Positions 47,090 to 58,721 are shown, counted from the first letter of the stretch. The stretch: 64,000 bases of DNA from Icerya purchasi (GCA_039619475.1 CM077115.1:67338864-67402863); one strand, 5' to 3'. Notes: a model not told the origin generated them from the letters alone. Made by a program: numbers and translations.

Positions 47090-47124
<35 letters not shown>
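46848..47124 (+). other. candidate 3' UTR with poly(A) signals and A-run
   Basis: Contains a (TA)n run at 46905-46941, AATAAA at 47048-47053 and again at 47082-47087, and 29 A's at 47094-47122. It lies between converging coding exons on opposite strands. An encoded A-run directly after a poly(A) signal may also point to retroposed sequence, so the interpretation is open. Confidence 0.45.
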
Positions 47125-47126
<2 letters not shown>

Positions 47127-47234
47127 AAAAGACTTCACTTTGAACAGTTGCATGAAGGCGAATTCCGGCGTGACCTCGACGATGCTGTGCATAATACGTT
47201 TTATCATCCAACTCGGGGATTAACATGAGATTCT
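47125..47234 (-). CDS. unidentified minus-strand gene, last coding exon
   Basis: On the minus strand, acceptor ATGTTATACAG is followed by two bases completing a codon. It codes 35 residues (NLMLIPELDDKTYYAQHRRG, then HAGIRLHATVQSEVF) and stops at TAA 47127-47125. The composition is balanced and more coding-like than the surrounding AT-rich DNA. It joins in phase to the exon ending at 47437 if that exon uses the donor CCA|GTCAGT, giving Lys at the junction. I do not recognise the protein. It ends about 280 bp from the plus-strand exon G, so the two genes would be tail-to-tail. Confidence 0.42.
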
Positions 47235-47436
47235 CTGTATAACATTTTAGCGCACAATAAAAAAGAAAAAAACAACAGTATTTCACGCGTTGAAAAACGT
47301 TGAACTCGCTGAAACTACAAAACATAATTGTCGAAACAGTTTAAAACTTTGCATCTCAAAGAAACAAAGTATAAATGCAAATAAACCAGCTGCAAATAGC
47401 TCTTCATGTGTAGTTACGTATTTCTGTATGACTGAC

Positions 47437-47550
47437 TGGATGACATGGCGCCTGATTTTGTGTGATTGTTTGTTTCGTTAAGAGCGGCGGTTGTATCGTT
47501 CAAAATGGCACTTAGGTCGGCGTCATCTAAATAAACATTTTGCGAAGAGC
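47437..47550 (-). CDS. unidentified minus-strand gene, penultimate exon
   Basis: Minus-strand acceptor TTTTTTACAG at 47551-47553 is followed by two bases of a codon. It codes 37 residues (SSQNVYLDDADLSAILNDTT, then AALNETNNHTKSGAMSS), ending at CCA|GTCAGT. The acidic helix-like DDADLSAIL segment looks genuinely coding. Reading through the donor instead gives nine residues and a stop at TAA, so this could also be the last exon. No upstream exon was found between here and the bZIP gene. Family unknown. Confidence 0.42.
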
Positions 47551-47553
47551 CTG

Positions 47554-50500
47554 TAAAAAATAATATTTATGCATAATTATTTATATGAATGATACATATT
47601 GTTTTAATATATAAAATAAACACCCGCACCCATTTTAAAATATAAACGGAAAAATTTGTATTTAGTCGTTCCTGCAAAAATTAAGAATTACGAGTATTAA
47701 ACCGTTACAAAAAAAAAAAAATCACTAACGAATTATCAATTTACATAAAAAACAGATCATAAGATCGAAATTTGGTTATTTAAATGTTTTATACACATGG
47801 TGTGTCGAAATCGTTCAGGTGCATTTTAAACTTTGGGAACAGTAAAAAGTCGGCAGGTACTTAATCAGACGAATAGGGGACGTGATTGATCTGTGGGATT
47901 TGATTTTTTTTACTCCGGCTGTACGCGCTGAATCCGACGCTTGCGACGTTTTAGGACCTCGACATAGCAGGCAGCGTTTACTGTTTGATTTGGAGGCAGG
48001 TATTCATGATAAATTAACCCTTTTACATCAAAATATGCGATGAGCATGGTTTTCACCTTGGATTTTTGTTGGCCCGCTTTCTGAGGCTTCGGAACGCTTG
48101 GACTGAGCCATGTGGATGACTGACGTTTTGTTAAAGGGCCGTATTGAAAGCACCAACTTTCATCTCCAGTAACAATTGAAGTTAGGAAGTTCGGATCCGC
48201 ATCGCAAGTCTCGATAAAATCTTGACAAAATCAACGCGATGTTGCTTCTGTTCTGGTGTGAGGAAGTGCGGAACAAATCGAGAGCACACCTTCCTACGGT
48301 GCATTTTTTCTTTCAAAATCGTTTCTACGCTATCTTTACTCGTATTCAGTTCGTTAACCAACATTCGGAGAGACATGCGATGATCTTTCATCAGCAGCGC
48401 GCACACTCCAGCTTCGTTTTCATCGGTTATCATCGGTAACAGCTATCAACGACCGCCCCGTTCTGTCATCGTCTTCTAACGACTGCCTACCGTCCTTGAA
48501 CCGCTTATACCATCTGTAAACAGTCGTACGTGATACTACACCTTCACCGAAACCACCATCGATCAATTTTCGCCTTTCCGAAAACCCCTTTTTTTTTTAA
48601 GTCTAACGCAGAATTTAATCGCGGAACGAATTTCGCACTTTTCATCCATTTTCAGATTTGCACCTGCGACCCAAACATACCTTCACTTTTAATACACGTC
48701 TAACTCGTAAACCAGCCAACGGAAACTGCTCAAATTTTGTACACACACTCTAGAACGACGTAACAATACAGTTAATCGATCTAGCTATAAAAAACTCAAT
48801 GTTGCTGTGAACGCAAGCAAAATCGAATGGCGAAGCGGGACACAAAATTTCAAGATTTTTATTAACAATTACCAGGTGCATTGTTGTGATTCCGTATTTT
48901 CACCTTTTCAAATTTTATCACATTATTAACTCGGTATTGTTTGCATAATAGGTATCACAAAATATCACCATCGACAGTTTAAGACAAACGAAATTACCTA
49001 CAAAAAATTTGTCAACTGAGAAGAATTTTTTTTTTACTATGTACAGCGAAATTACTACCCGCAAAACGATTTACCCCACCCCTGTTACACCTAGTGGTGG
49101 TTTATCATTAGACAGGAAGTGATTTGTACGGTGATACTGCTTCTTTATAAATAAATGCAATTTCGTAGCTCCTAAACTTGACTAACCTAAGCCGAAAAAG
49201 CAGACGAATGCAGCGAATATAACTGTAGAGAAGTCTGCAGCAAAATTGACACCAGAGAGAAAGATGAAAAATGAAACTACAATAAGAAAAAAACTGAAGC
49301 ACCAACGAAGAAAAAAACCAAAAAATTACCCAAAGCAAATAAAGTCATTAAAAATACCAAAGAAAACTAACAATTAGTGGTAAAAATAGTTTTATAATTT
49401 TTTAAAAAAAAATTTCAATGTTCTTCCACTTTTTTCCGGTTTTCTTCAATCAATTTTATACGTTTTATAAGACAATAAATAAGCGTTTGTGAAAAAACTA
49501 CATATTGCATCTTATTCTACACACTTTCAAGTATCAGAATTCGTGTTTAACTCAAAACCTATATTTTCGAAACAGGAAACAAACAAAATTACTTTCCTCA
49601 AACTATTATAATTTGCGGCGAATGCTTTCAGTAAGTACATAGTGGATAAAACTTAACAATTTTTAATTCAAATATATTTTGTTTCTAAGTTTTAATAACA
49701 CTTAGTTACACATTTTGTCGCATTTCTCCATCTTTTTTCAAAAAAAAAAAAACAAAAAAACAAACCAAAACATAAACATTGTATGTTAAAGATAAGGAAA
49801 CGAGATAATCATGATGACGTAGCCAGAAGCACAGCCAAACATAAATGAAGAAGTCATATGGTTCATATCAGGCGCGATAATTATTGGCTGAATTGCCAGT
49901 CGTGGTAAACCACAGTTACCAATTTGGTGTGGTCGCCGTAATTGCTGCTCCAAATACCATTGGTCAAAACTAAATATTTTATTTTAATTTTTTTTTTTTT
50001 TTTTTGGAAATATACATAAAACACAATGGTCTATTATTATTATAGTTTTTATCTTAATGTAGCTAATAATTTGTCTTCCGGGTTTTCTGATTTCTGAAAT
50101 TTGCTATTTTTTTAAGTCATCTTTACATAAAACTAATTATTCGTCAAACACATTGGCATTCGAACATAATTAAAAAATTTGGAAAGGTATTTTTTAAAAT
50201 CTAAATGCAAAGTACAAAAAGCAGCATTTTTTAAATGACTCGAAATAAAAGAGTTTACTTATATCTTTATTTTTTTTTTTTAACAACCTTTTTTAATGAA
50301 TATAAAAACAAAAGCAACTTTAACATCCATTTTGGAATAATTAACTGGAGTCTTTGTTCCGGCAGCTTCTTTGGCGACTTTAGAAAAATACGGCAACCAT
50401 AATTATTATGATACAGTCCATATACACCGCGAGTTTTCAAACATTCACGGAATGCGCTGTTAATTTTATACTTTCCTTCATTCTCTTGAGTTATTTATTT

Positions 50501-50564
50501 TTTTTTTTTTGAATTTCGTTGTATTACTATTTTTGTAATATTTAACATGTTATTCCACCTGTTT
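47554..50564. other. intron or intergenic DNA with a mariner relic
   Basis: Holds a minus-strand mariner relic (47800-48680) and a lysine-rich plus-strand reading near 49250-49370 with stops. A minus-strand open stretch near 50270-50490 is flanked by T-runs on both sides. Otherwise it is AT-rich and featureless. Confidence 0.4.
47800..48680 (-). pseudogene. mariner-family transposase relic
   Basis: Minus-strand pieces read ITDENEAGVCALLMKDHRMS, then LVNELNTSKDSVETILKE and VCSRFVPHFLTPEQKQHRVD. This is the second HTH and linker of mariner transposase. Then come degraded catalytic-domain pieces (KLVLSIRPFNKTSVIH, RSEASESGPTKIQ) ending FLLFPKFKMHLN in a different frame, near 47830. Frameshifts throughout. 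It is a different lineage from the copy at 33.3 kb judging by the divergent LTPEQK region. Terminal repeats were not established. Confidence 0.8.
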
Positions 50565-53374
50565 AAGGGGGACCACTAGTGTGAACGCCCAAAAAAAAGG
50601 TAATTTTCGGCAGTTTTTTTCAGGCTATATTTATACATATTTAAAGTTAATATTACAATTTTTTTAAAATAAAAATCTTCAATTCTGCGGTAGTTATTGA
50701 CTATTTCTTCAGCTTCCAAAAAAAACAAAAAAACTTGCCCTCCTGCTGCAACGATTGCGCCCTTCACAGTGCCTGAAATCGGGAAAAAATTGAAATTCAA
50801 AAAAATGGCGGTGTTTTGAAAAATTTTGCTCAAAAATTTGATGATTTTTGGCATGCCAAAATTAAACTTTTATGCAACCAAAAAAACTGGAGGATCATTG
50901 TATAGAGAAACGAGTACTAAATAAGATAAAATAAGAATCACGTCGATCGGATGATTTGTTATCGAGTTAGAACTGCAGCAAATTTGTAAAATGTAGTTCG
51001 AAAAAAATGTGTTTAAAGATAGAAGTAGTGATTTCATTGTTACAAATCGACAAATATCATACCTACAGCTAATGTGCTATTCCAGGGCCATATAATACAC
51101 TTTTCTCTTTTTCGAGCTGTGTCTGCCGTCTGTTAAAGCTCTCCTGCGAGTTGAACGATCTTCTTTCGAGGCAGTCAAGTGACGATGATTAGCTCTGCGC
51201 AGTCTCGTTTGGTCTCTTTCAGCGGCTTAGTCTCGTGCGGCAGGGCCAATTATTGCTCCTATTACGCTTGACATTTTCAAAACTGATGAAAAACCACCAT
51301 TAAAAATGGCAACAGCAAGGTAATTAGACAATTCGATGGTTTTAAGGCCATTATGGAGATGTTTTGGAACAAAATGCCACAGCAAAATATTATAACTTTC
51401 GTTATTATTTTGTGTATTATTTCCCTTACATCTTTCGAGCAACTCACGTCTAGTCAAGTCTTCGTATATTGTCTTCAGAGCTTCTTGAACTTTTAGATCA
51501 ACTCTTTAGCCTTTGCTCGGCAATAAGCGCATCAGTTCTCAGCGCCGTCTGGACAGTTTATGTGGTTTGGACTATCATCAGTCGAACTCAAATGATGAAA
51601 TGTAGCTCAGTTTGCTTTATACATTTCATCCACGTTATTTTGATGTCTCATGATCGGTAGGCCGTAATATTTTTGGAGTTTATTAATTAAATTGTCAGTG
51701 TATTTTTACTCCTTCCTCCTAAGTTCTTACTTTTGCCTTCACATTACAGCATCGTGATCTTTCTTTTTTTCACGTGTAAATAACACTCTAGTTTTTCTAC
51801 AGGGACATTATATGGATTCAAATCCAATAATCCTTTGTATGTAGCACTATCACCATCGCCAATTACCACATGTATTTCACTCCATAATTATCAATCGAAC
51901 AATCGCACATTTCTTTTACACTATTGATTTCCATTTTTGAAGCCGATCCACCGTGATTTACATCACAATCATCATGCTGTGAGAGCCATTCTCCGTAACT
52001 TTCTGGATCGCTAATTTTTTTCCCCCTCCCAAATTCACAACTCCGACAGTAAGTAGATTTTACACACGAATCGATGATCTTACGATATTTTCCTGCAAGA
52101 CTAGTTACACCAAAACGTGAAGTATGGCCAGATTTTTTTCCACGTGTTATCTCCAGAGATCGTTAAATTTGTATTTGAATTTTCATTTTATAATGTTAGC
52201 TTCTTATAATCTTCCGCAGCTCTTGTTATACTACATTTAAAAACTGATTCTGCTGCGGAACATAAATTCGCGAAACATTCAGCGAAAGTTTGACAATAAA
52301 ATTTGCTCACTAAATCCATCAAACCGTACAAAAGATTCACTCCGTTGACTCCGATGCATAGGAGTCGCATCACAGCCCCCATACGTCTATTTATTTCAAA
52401 TGTATTACCAATCATTGGCCCGGAATTAATGTAAGAAATACCGTATTCACAAATCACAGCTATTTTGAATCCTAAACAACGCGGACTTGCTTGATTAAAA
52501 ATCACTTTTTTTTTTTTTCACACGTTTTACACATTACTGCATTACTAATTGCAGAAAACACCGAAAAAAACTGAAAAACACAATACCCATGAGTTGGATC
52601 AATAACAATTTTTTTGTCGTTAGCATGTAACAATTTTTCAGCTGACGTACACTCGCGGTAGACTGCTTGAATGTATGCTGATTCGCCGTAAACTTTTGTT
52701 TTCGCTAAGTTGATCTACGCGTGGGATTCTCATGTGAACCTTTTTGGTTAGAATACTGAGTCTTTCCACTCATTTTTAACGAAATTACCAACGATGTGTT
52801 CTTTAGAACGATTACAAGAGTGCCGAATAAATGAGGGCGTCTAAGCTAAATAAATAGCGTTAATTCTCAGCTAAAAAAGGAAAACAACAACAACAACAAC
52901 AATAATAATAATAAAAAAAATATGAGTTATTTGCAGAAATTGTCGATTACGATAAGTACGAACAAGTCGAAAACAGCGATACGAATACGACACGACCCTG
53001 CGGATATTTAGAATGACAACCGGCGCAACAACAAATACATCTACGTAAATCGAGCGAACAGTCAACGAAAAATGATAAAAACCAATGCTCAGTAAACTAT
53101 TATTCAGCGACGATTAAAAGATGACAATTACAACTATCAGAGACACGAATAGCAAATGCGCTGCCGTTAAGATAATATGTTACGTCTTATTATGCTAACA
53201 AACCTATTCCTATATACCTGGGGAGTATCTGAGCTACTCTTTAAAAGGCTGTAACGCAAAAACTATTTAAGATATATACTTGAAATTTTAATAAGTTATT
53301 TTTAAAAGTATAAGCTATCGAAAAATGCAAGAAAAAATCGATTTTTTGAAATTTTGACACTAGCGGTGCCTCTT
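50565..53374 (-). mobile_element. Mutator-like DNA transposon with terminal inverted repeats
   Basis: Ends AAGGGGGACCACTAGTGTGA (50565-50584) and, inverted at 53355-53374, AAGAGGCACCGCTAGTGTCA, alike at 16 of 20 positions. Between them lies one minus-strand transposase relic, described separately. No target-site duplication is apparent at the borders I chose. A (CAA)n(TAA)n microsatellite sits at about 52885-52915. Confidence 0.6.
51060..52505 (-). pseudogene. Mutator-like transposase relic
   Basis: From the N-terminal side it reads CLGFKIAVICEYGISYINSG, then PMIGNTFEINRRMGAVMRLL and GLMDLVSKFY. It continues, in shifting frames, GHTSRFGVTSLAGKYRKIID, SCEFGRGKKISDPESYGEWL, HDDCDVNHGGSASKMEINSV and GDGDSATYKGLLDLNPYN. 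Later come KLIDKLQKYYG, CPDGAENCAYCRAKAKE and GNNTQNNNESYNILLWHFVP. This order matches the 'Mutator-like transposase' domain proteins common in invertebrate genomes. The first ~105 codons are open; stops and frameshifts follow, so it is inactive. Family assignment is from memory of conserved phrases. Confidence 0.8.
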
Positions 53375-53817
53375 AATATCGAATAAAGTTATTACGGCGG
53401 CAATATATTAAAAAATTTATTGCGGAAAAAATTATTTTTAATTTAATAGAAAAGTAAAATTTTGATGGCAGATTGTTTAAGTGAAATGTAGTTGTAATTA
53501 CTGATTTAAAAGGGCGGGCTTTAACTTAAAATTAAAATTCTACTTTGTAATATACTGTTTAAAAATCGGGAGAAAATCGTTAAAAATTCAAATAAGAAGT
53601 AAAAATAGGGGCTAATAAAAATGTTGGTTACTTTATAAATTTATTGTTAAAATACGTGAATTAACATTGTTCCCAATTACAACTATCATTTCACAACTGT
53701 TTTAATGATATCGTTCTTTGTTTAATGCTTTTGGTAGATTTAATCGCATACATATACACGTATATATGTGTATTATATGTACATAAATCGTGAAATGTAT
53801 TTAAAAACAAAAATAAA
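53375..53817 (-). other. C/EBP-gamma-like gene, 3' flank
   Basis: Minus-strand 3' UTR and downstream DNA of the bZIP gene. ATTAAA variants occur at about 53723-53745 but no AATAAA is obvious. The stretch nearer 53375-53600 is unassigned AT-rich DNA. Confidence 0.4.
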
Positions 53818-53979
53818 CTAACTTGCATGTGCGAGAAACAGATCCTTAAGAAAGCCTAATTCTTTGCTGAGAATTTTAATTTTTTCTTCCAGCATATCAT
53901 TTTCGGTTTTCAATTTTTGTACCCGCTCAATTGTTTCTTGCGTTTTCAAACGGCTCTTAACGCGACTTCGCTTTACAGC
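53818..53979 (-). CDS. C/EBP-gamma-like bZIP factor, exon 2
   Basis: This exon runs from acceptor TATTTGTAG to stop TAG (53820-53818) and codes residues 39-91: AVKRSRVKSRLKTQETIERV, then the zipper and FLKDLFLAHAS. With exon 1 it completes the bZIP basic region, with Asn36 and Arg44 in the N-x7-R spacing. Leucines at 61, 68, 75 and 82 form the heptad zipper. The basic region NNQAVKRSR and the end LKDLFLAHA are diagnostic of C/EBP-gamma, not of the larger C/EBP-alpha/beta type. Family members lack a transactivation domain, heterodimerise with other bZIPs (ATF4 or C/EBP partners) and act in nuclear stress-response transcription. Insect homologue: Irbp18. Confidence 0.94.
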   Translation of the reverse strand, partial: AVKRSRVKSRLKTQETIERVQKLKTENDMLEEKIKILSKELGFLKDLFLAHAS

Positions 53980-56295
53980 CTACAAATACATTGTATCATT
54001 GTTCAACTGACTCAAACGTCAAAAAGTTATATTCGTATTAATATTTGAAAAAAATTATCCAAATAACGCATTGCAGCAGTAAGTACTAAAATTGAAATAA
54101 TATCGGTACATCGTCGAAGTTTATACTGTTTACGAATAATTTTAATTCCTAAATAAATCGTTCTGTATAGAATCTGGTTTTTATATAAAAACGACGTTGC
54201 TTTCGCATATAATATTAAGCAATATTTTGGACACGTGATTTTATTTTTAAAATGTCTGTGTTAGTGAGTATGTTTTATAGCACTCAAAGCAAACACATTT
54301 AAAATTAAATAAAACAGTACGCACTATGATAGTTCTTTACTTCATAAATTTTTTGAAGTATTTTATTTTGTAATTGTTATAGATAAAAGCTAAATTATTG
54401 CGAACGTTTGTCTTTTTGTATTAACGATAAGCAGGTCCGAAAGAGTACATGTGATCAAATATCGGTATCATACAATGGAACTGGTGATGTAACTCCGACT
54501 GCAACATCGAATACGTATTCATAACTGACCTATCGATGACAAATTGACGAATAACTCCATACTGTGTTCTACATTACGAGTGACACTAAGAGTTCCGAGT
54601 TCACACGGATCAGACCTGCGCAACATTTCAAACTAAAATTGTGACTTAATTGACGCGTGTAAATAGACTTTAAATGTCCGAGTAACCGTGTACCAGGCGA
54701 GCTCATGAAATGGAAAATTACATATTACACTGGAATTGAACACTCATTATTCTCTATCATTTCCTCTATAAACGCAGTTCTCTGTGCAACTACGCATGTA
54801 TTATCTATATTTTGCAGCTTTATTCGTTTTTTTCATTTTTTTATTAACTTTCATATTATTTCATATTCTTATTACAGTGCTATACATTCGTAATATTATC
54901 TGTTGCTGTTATTTCTTTAATTTCTACAAAAACGGTCTATCCAGTTCTAGAATCTGTGATTCAGTACCAGATCTATATTCGTAAGAAAAAAAATAAAAAA
55001 ATAATAATGAACTTAGTCATCACTACATGAAAAGTGGTATTTCAGCATCTCATTTTTAAAAGTAAATATTTGTGGTGTAAGTAAACAAAATGTTAAAAGA
55101 GAACCAGAAATAATCGAACTTTATTTCGATAAGTACGATTAATTAAAATGTATAACGTCGTTTTAAATTTTGTACGTTGAATGTCATTAATTGTTATTTG
55201 TTTGTTACATATGAGTAAAGTCGCAAGTATCTGCGAGTAGATTATAATTTCTAAACATATTACCGCGAATAAAATTAAAAAACAAATTGAAAAAGTGAAA
55301 ATTTTCAGTTATTAATTGGAGGAAGTAAAAGAATTCTTAATTGCAAAATAAAAATGTTTTTAATATTTAACTGTACTCAGTAATATTCAAAGGTCATCAT
55401 AACGAATGAAATGAGAAAAACTATAAAATTTGATCTATTCAAAAAAAAAACAATAATCAGAAAATGTATAGTACGATTTTTTTTCTTGTTTTTGGAAACA
55501 ATAATTTTAAAAAATCACTTTTTTAAATTAAATATATACCAAACAGGAAAACTGAAGCACTGCGTATTTTTAGTGGAATAAATCCTTAAAAATTTCGATA
55601 ATAGTTTAGCTAGGACCTTCATTTGTATTTAATGAGTAGAACAGACCAAGAAAAAAAAAACGAATGGTGACTATTTCAATATTCCGATAGAAAAATTATG
55701 ATTTTTTGGAATTATAAATTTCAAGAGAGAAAATTGATGGAAAATAATTGTCGAAAACGAAAAAGGAAAATAAATTAAATTTTTTTAAATAACTACGTAA
55801 GTTCAATAAAAATTCCAATTTTTATTAGAAATCTTGTTAGAAATATTTATTATTTTTTTTGTATAAGGTTCTATATTAAGAGAATCATTCACACCGTACA
55901 GAAAGGATAACTACTATTTTCATTAGCAAAACAAATACGAATATAAATTTAACGATGTTAATATATGTAAAATAATTAACGAAGTTTACTTTAATCACTA
56001 GCTGAATTACATGAAAAATATAATTTCATTAATAGAACTCGATAGTTTCACATCGCTAAAAAAAAAAAATATTGTCGAATACGTGTATTAAACTGTAAAT
56101 AATTATGATACACATACACGAATGAAATTTTAACGCGTGTATATACGTTTTAAATAATTTACAATACCAGAACGTTACATTAGGTTAGGAATATTCGAAA
56201 ATCCATTACCTAGTAGATCACGACAAATTCCAACATTAAATGTCGCAGTAACTTTGTTAACCAAAATATTAAATTTTCATCATAAAAATACGTAC
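53980..56295 (-). other. intron of C/EBP-gamma-like gene
   Basis: A 2.3-kb phase-0 intron placed inside the basic region (between Gln38 and Ala39). It contains the second copy of a dispersed repeat (54426-55027). The remainder is AT-rich with no recognisable element. Confidence 0.8.
54426..55027 (+). repeat. dispersed ~0.6-kb repeat, copy 2
   Basis: Aligns with 32350-32910 at both ends: AGGTCCGAAAGAGTACATG, GTGATGTAACTCCGACT and ACGTATTCATAACT at the start; GTGATTCAGTACCAGATC and GAACTTAGTCATCACTA at the end. It lies in the intron of the bZIP gene. Non-coding; the open frames over it are incidental. Confidence 0.5.
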
Positions 56296-56409
56296 CTGAT
56301 TATTACGATCTCGTTTTTTTCTATAATCTTCTCCGCTACTATCATTGTCAAATGCTGGGAAATTCTTCAACGATTTCCCGCGAGTTCTATTTTCTCGTTT
56401 AGGAGCCAT
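56296..56409 (-). CDS. C/EBP-gamma-like bZIP factor, exon 1
   Basis: This first coding exon has its ATG at 56409-56407 and donor CAG|GTACG at 56296/56295. It codes 38 residues: MAPKRENRTRGKSLKNF, then PAFDNDSSGEDYRKKRDRNN and Q. The YRKKRDRNN stretch is the start of the C/EBP basic region, completed by exon 2, and the Lys/Arg-rich N-terminus fits nuclear import. The start is chosen because the frame opens there and the family's N-terminal segment is short and acidic/polar. The full protein is 91 residues, shorter than Drosophila Irbp18 (about 110) and vertebrate CEBPG (about 150), with the loss at the N-terminus. Any 5' UTR exon and the promoter lie to the right and were not identified. Confidence 0.93.
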
Positions 56410-58008
56410 TCTAATGAAAATTTCATCAAATTACTATATCTTAATTATATAATACTTTTTTAACAATTATGTACTTATTACCTTTCCATTTCTTATTTAG
56501 TACATATAAAATCTTATGGTTACTTAAAGCGTTACAATATAATGAATACAACATGAGTAGAAACTTCATTCGTAAGTACATTTCAAATAATAAATAATTA
56601 ACCATTTTGTTTCTTGAAACAATAAAAGTGTAAAACAGACGATATGTAGAAAAACAAAATATTTTTTACCCATTTATTTTTATAATTTATTGTACTACTT
56701 GATTTTGATATTTATATTTTATCAATTTTGAACATAAAAGTTATTTCTTATATCGATCACTTCTATTCCTTTTAAATACCAAAATTTATACTAACCTAAC
56801 AGTAATCAAATATCTTTTTTTTCATTCTAGACATTTATATATCTTCCATACGTATTTGTTAAACTTTTTGTTGAATAAGAACTAATAAGAAATCATAACG
56901 TATTAGGCTCCAACTTTTTGTTTATCGAAAATGTTTATACTAAAAATTAAAGAATTAAAATTACCAATTACTTCGATTTGAATAATCGGAACATTTAACA
57001 ACAATGGTATATATGTTTATTTTTGCATTAAAAGTATCATACTTACTGAAAATAACGAACGATTAAAATCTTTCAATAATTAAATTACAGATTTTAAAAT
57101 ATTTAAAATTTTCAAAAACCTCAACTGAAATAACTAATCACCACTTAAAATTCACAAATTTCAGCTTATAACCTTGAAAAATATGAAAAAGTTTTTCAGT
57201 TTCTCCGTTTTTCTTGAACTTAACAGTCAACGGACTAAACAAACATGCATGATGAAATAAACATGTAATATGAGATTAATTCGAGAAATATTTTAGATAA
57301 CTGATGATAGTGGAGTATTCTGAAAGCTTAAAGTTATATTTTTATTAGTAGAATTTATTTTTCAGTTTTTACCTTTCAAATTTTTATTTTACGATTAGAA
57401 TTAAATTATGTTAATAAAAGGAAATTTAAAAGTTTAAAAATTGCCAAAATTGAATAAATCAATTATTTTTTTAAGTTAAATATTAAAATTTTTTTTCGTG
57501 GCATCTTTGTGTTTGTTACTTGGAAAAATTGAACAAAATAAGTTAAATGTATTTACAAACAACTTTAAATAGCAAAATCTTGAAACTAATTATTATAAAA
57601 ATGTGCATTCAGTTATTACGAACTGTAGTATAAGTTATACTGTATAACGTTGTGCATGTTTATTTTTCCTTTTGCTCCTTTGATGCATAATGTAACCTAT
57701 AATAATGTGAATTATCTATACACTTTAATTTTATATAATATTAATATTTCTATAAAAAAAGTAAATAAAACTAAAAATTAATTTTTATTATATTATAAGC
57801 AGGGCTTGAAAGCTAATCGAAAGCAGATAAACATTTTTTAGACCATGTGAGTTTAATGTAAAAGTGAGTTTAGGTTTCTGTAAGTTAAAAACCTGGAGCA
57901 TAAATTATACTCCAAATTTAAACAACCAAACAGTAAACGCTTCTGCTGCATTATTGAAAAGCTAAATTAAGTTTTATATTCAGCTTAAGCACTTTTCTCT
58001 GGCAGGAC
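56410..58008. other. upstream flank of the bZIP gene
   Basis: Should contain the 5' UTR and promoter of the minus-strand bZIP gene, but no TATA, initiator or CpG-rich block stands out in this uniformly AT-rich DNA. No transposon is recognised. Confidence 0.4.
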
Positions 58009-58721
58009 CAAGGCCGTGTCCACAGGAGGGGTTTTGGGGGTTAAACCTCTCCCATTAGAACTGAAATAATTATTACAAATACATAAAAATTTGGAAAAAA
58101 TAAAAAATTTAAAATAAATATTGATGATTTTTTAGGGTTTTCTTACATTAAAAAAATAAAATATGCTCCATATTTTTAGATAGTTCATTAATATTTTATG
58201 CAAAATTTTTTATTACAAGTATAATCGATAATATAATTTTTATTAATGTGTTTATACGGCAATTCATTTATGTAACTTATTAATATATAAATCAAAATTA
58301 CGGAAATTATTAATAGTATATGAATATTAGTGAAAAATGTATTGTTGCATTTATAAAATAAGTATGCGAAGAAAATTTTCAAAACCTCTCCTTTTTCATA
58401 ATTCTGGGCAGGACGTGTATTATTATAGAGAAAACGGGTTCTTCACTCACTCTCTGTTTCGGGCGTCCCCAGCGGGAGGGCAGAGGAGGGAGCTGCTGCC
58501 CCCCCCCCCCCCTGGAGCCTTGAAACTTTTTAATCAACTGGCCATAATGAGTAATGAATAATTTGCCAGAAACCCACGAAAATTATGTTGTAATTAAGAT
58601 TTTATTCTTGTTTGATAAAATATTAAGCTTTTACAACCTATAAATTTTATTTTTTCTATAACTCATATCATTTTTCTATCATTTTGCCCCTCTCCCGGCC
58701 CATCGACTGGCGACGCCCTTG
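58009..58721. mobile_element. hAT-like non-autonomous element
   Basis: Left end CAAGGCCGTGTCCACAGGAG and, inverted on the right, CAAGGGCGTCGCCAGTCGAT. Both are GC-rich and of the CAAGGGCGT..CCAG kind seen on hAT-type elements. The 713-bp interior has a C-tract (58499-58512) inside a GC-rich block that may be a nested element. Flanking 8-mers do not match, so a target duplication is not confirmed. No intact coding. Confidence 0.5.

Noticed and set aside
49108..49375. Histone H1-like lysine-rich tail on the plus strand, or a membrane protein on the minus strand
   Set aside because: The lysine-rich plus reading contains stops and is driven by A-rich composition. The minus frame is the hydrophobic complement of the same bias, and no globular domain is seen.
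58430..58515. Separate GC-rich element or G-quadruplex-type regulatory site
   Set aside because: The C-tract and GC-rich phrases resemble transposon subterminal DNA, and the block lies inside the 58.0-kb hAT-like element; no independent ends were found.
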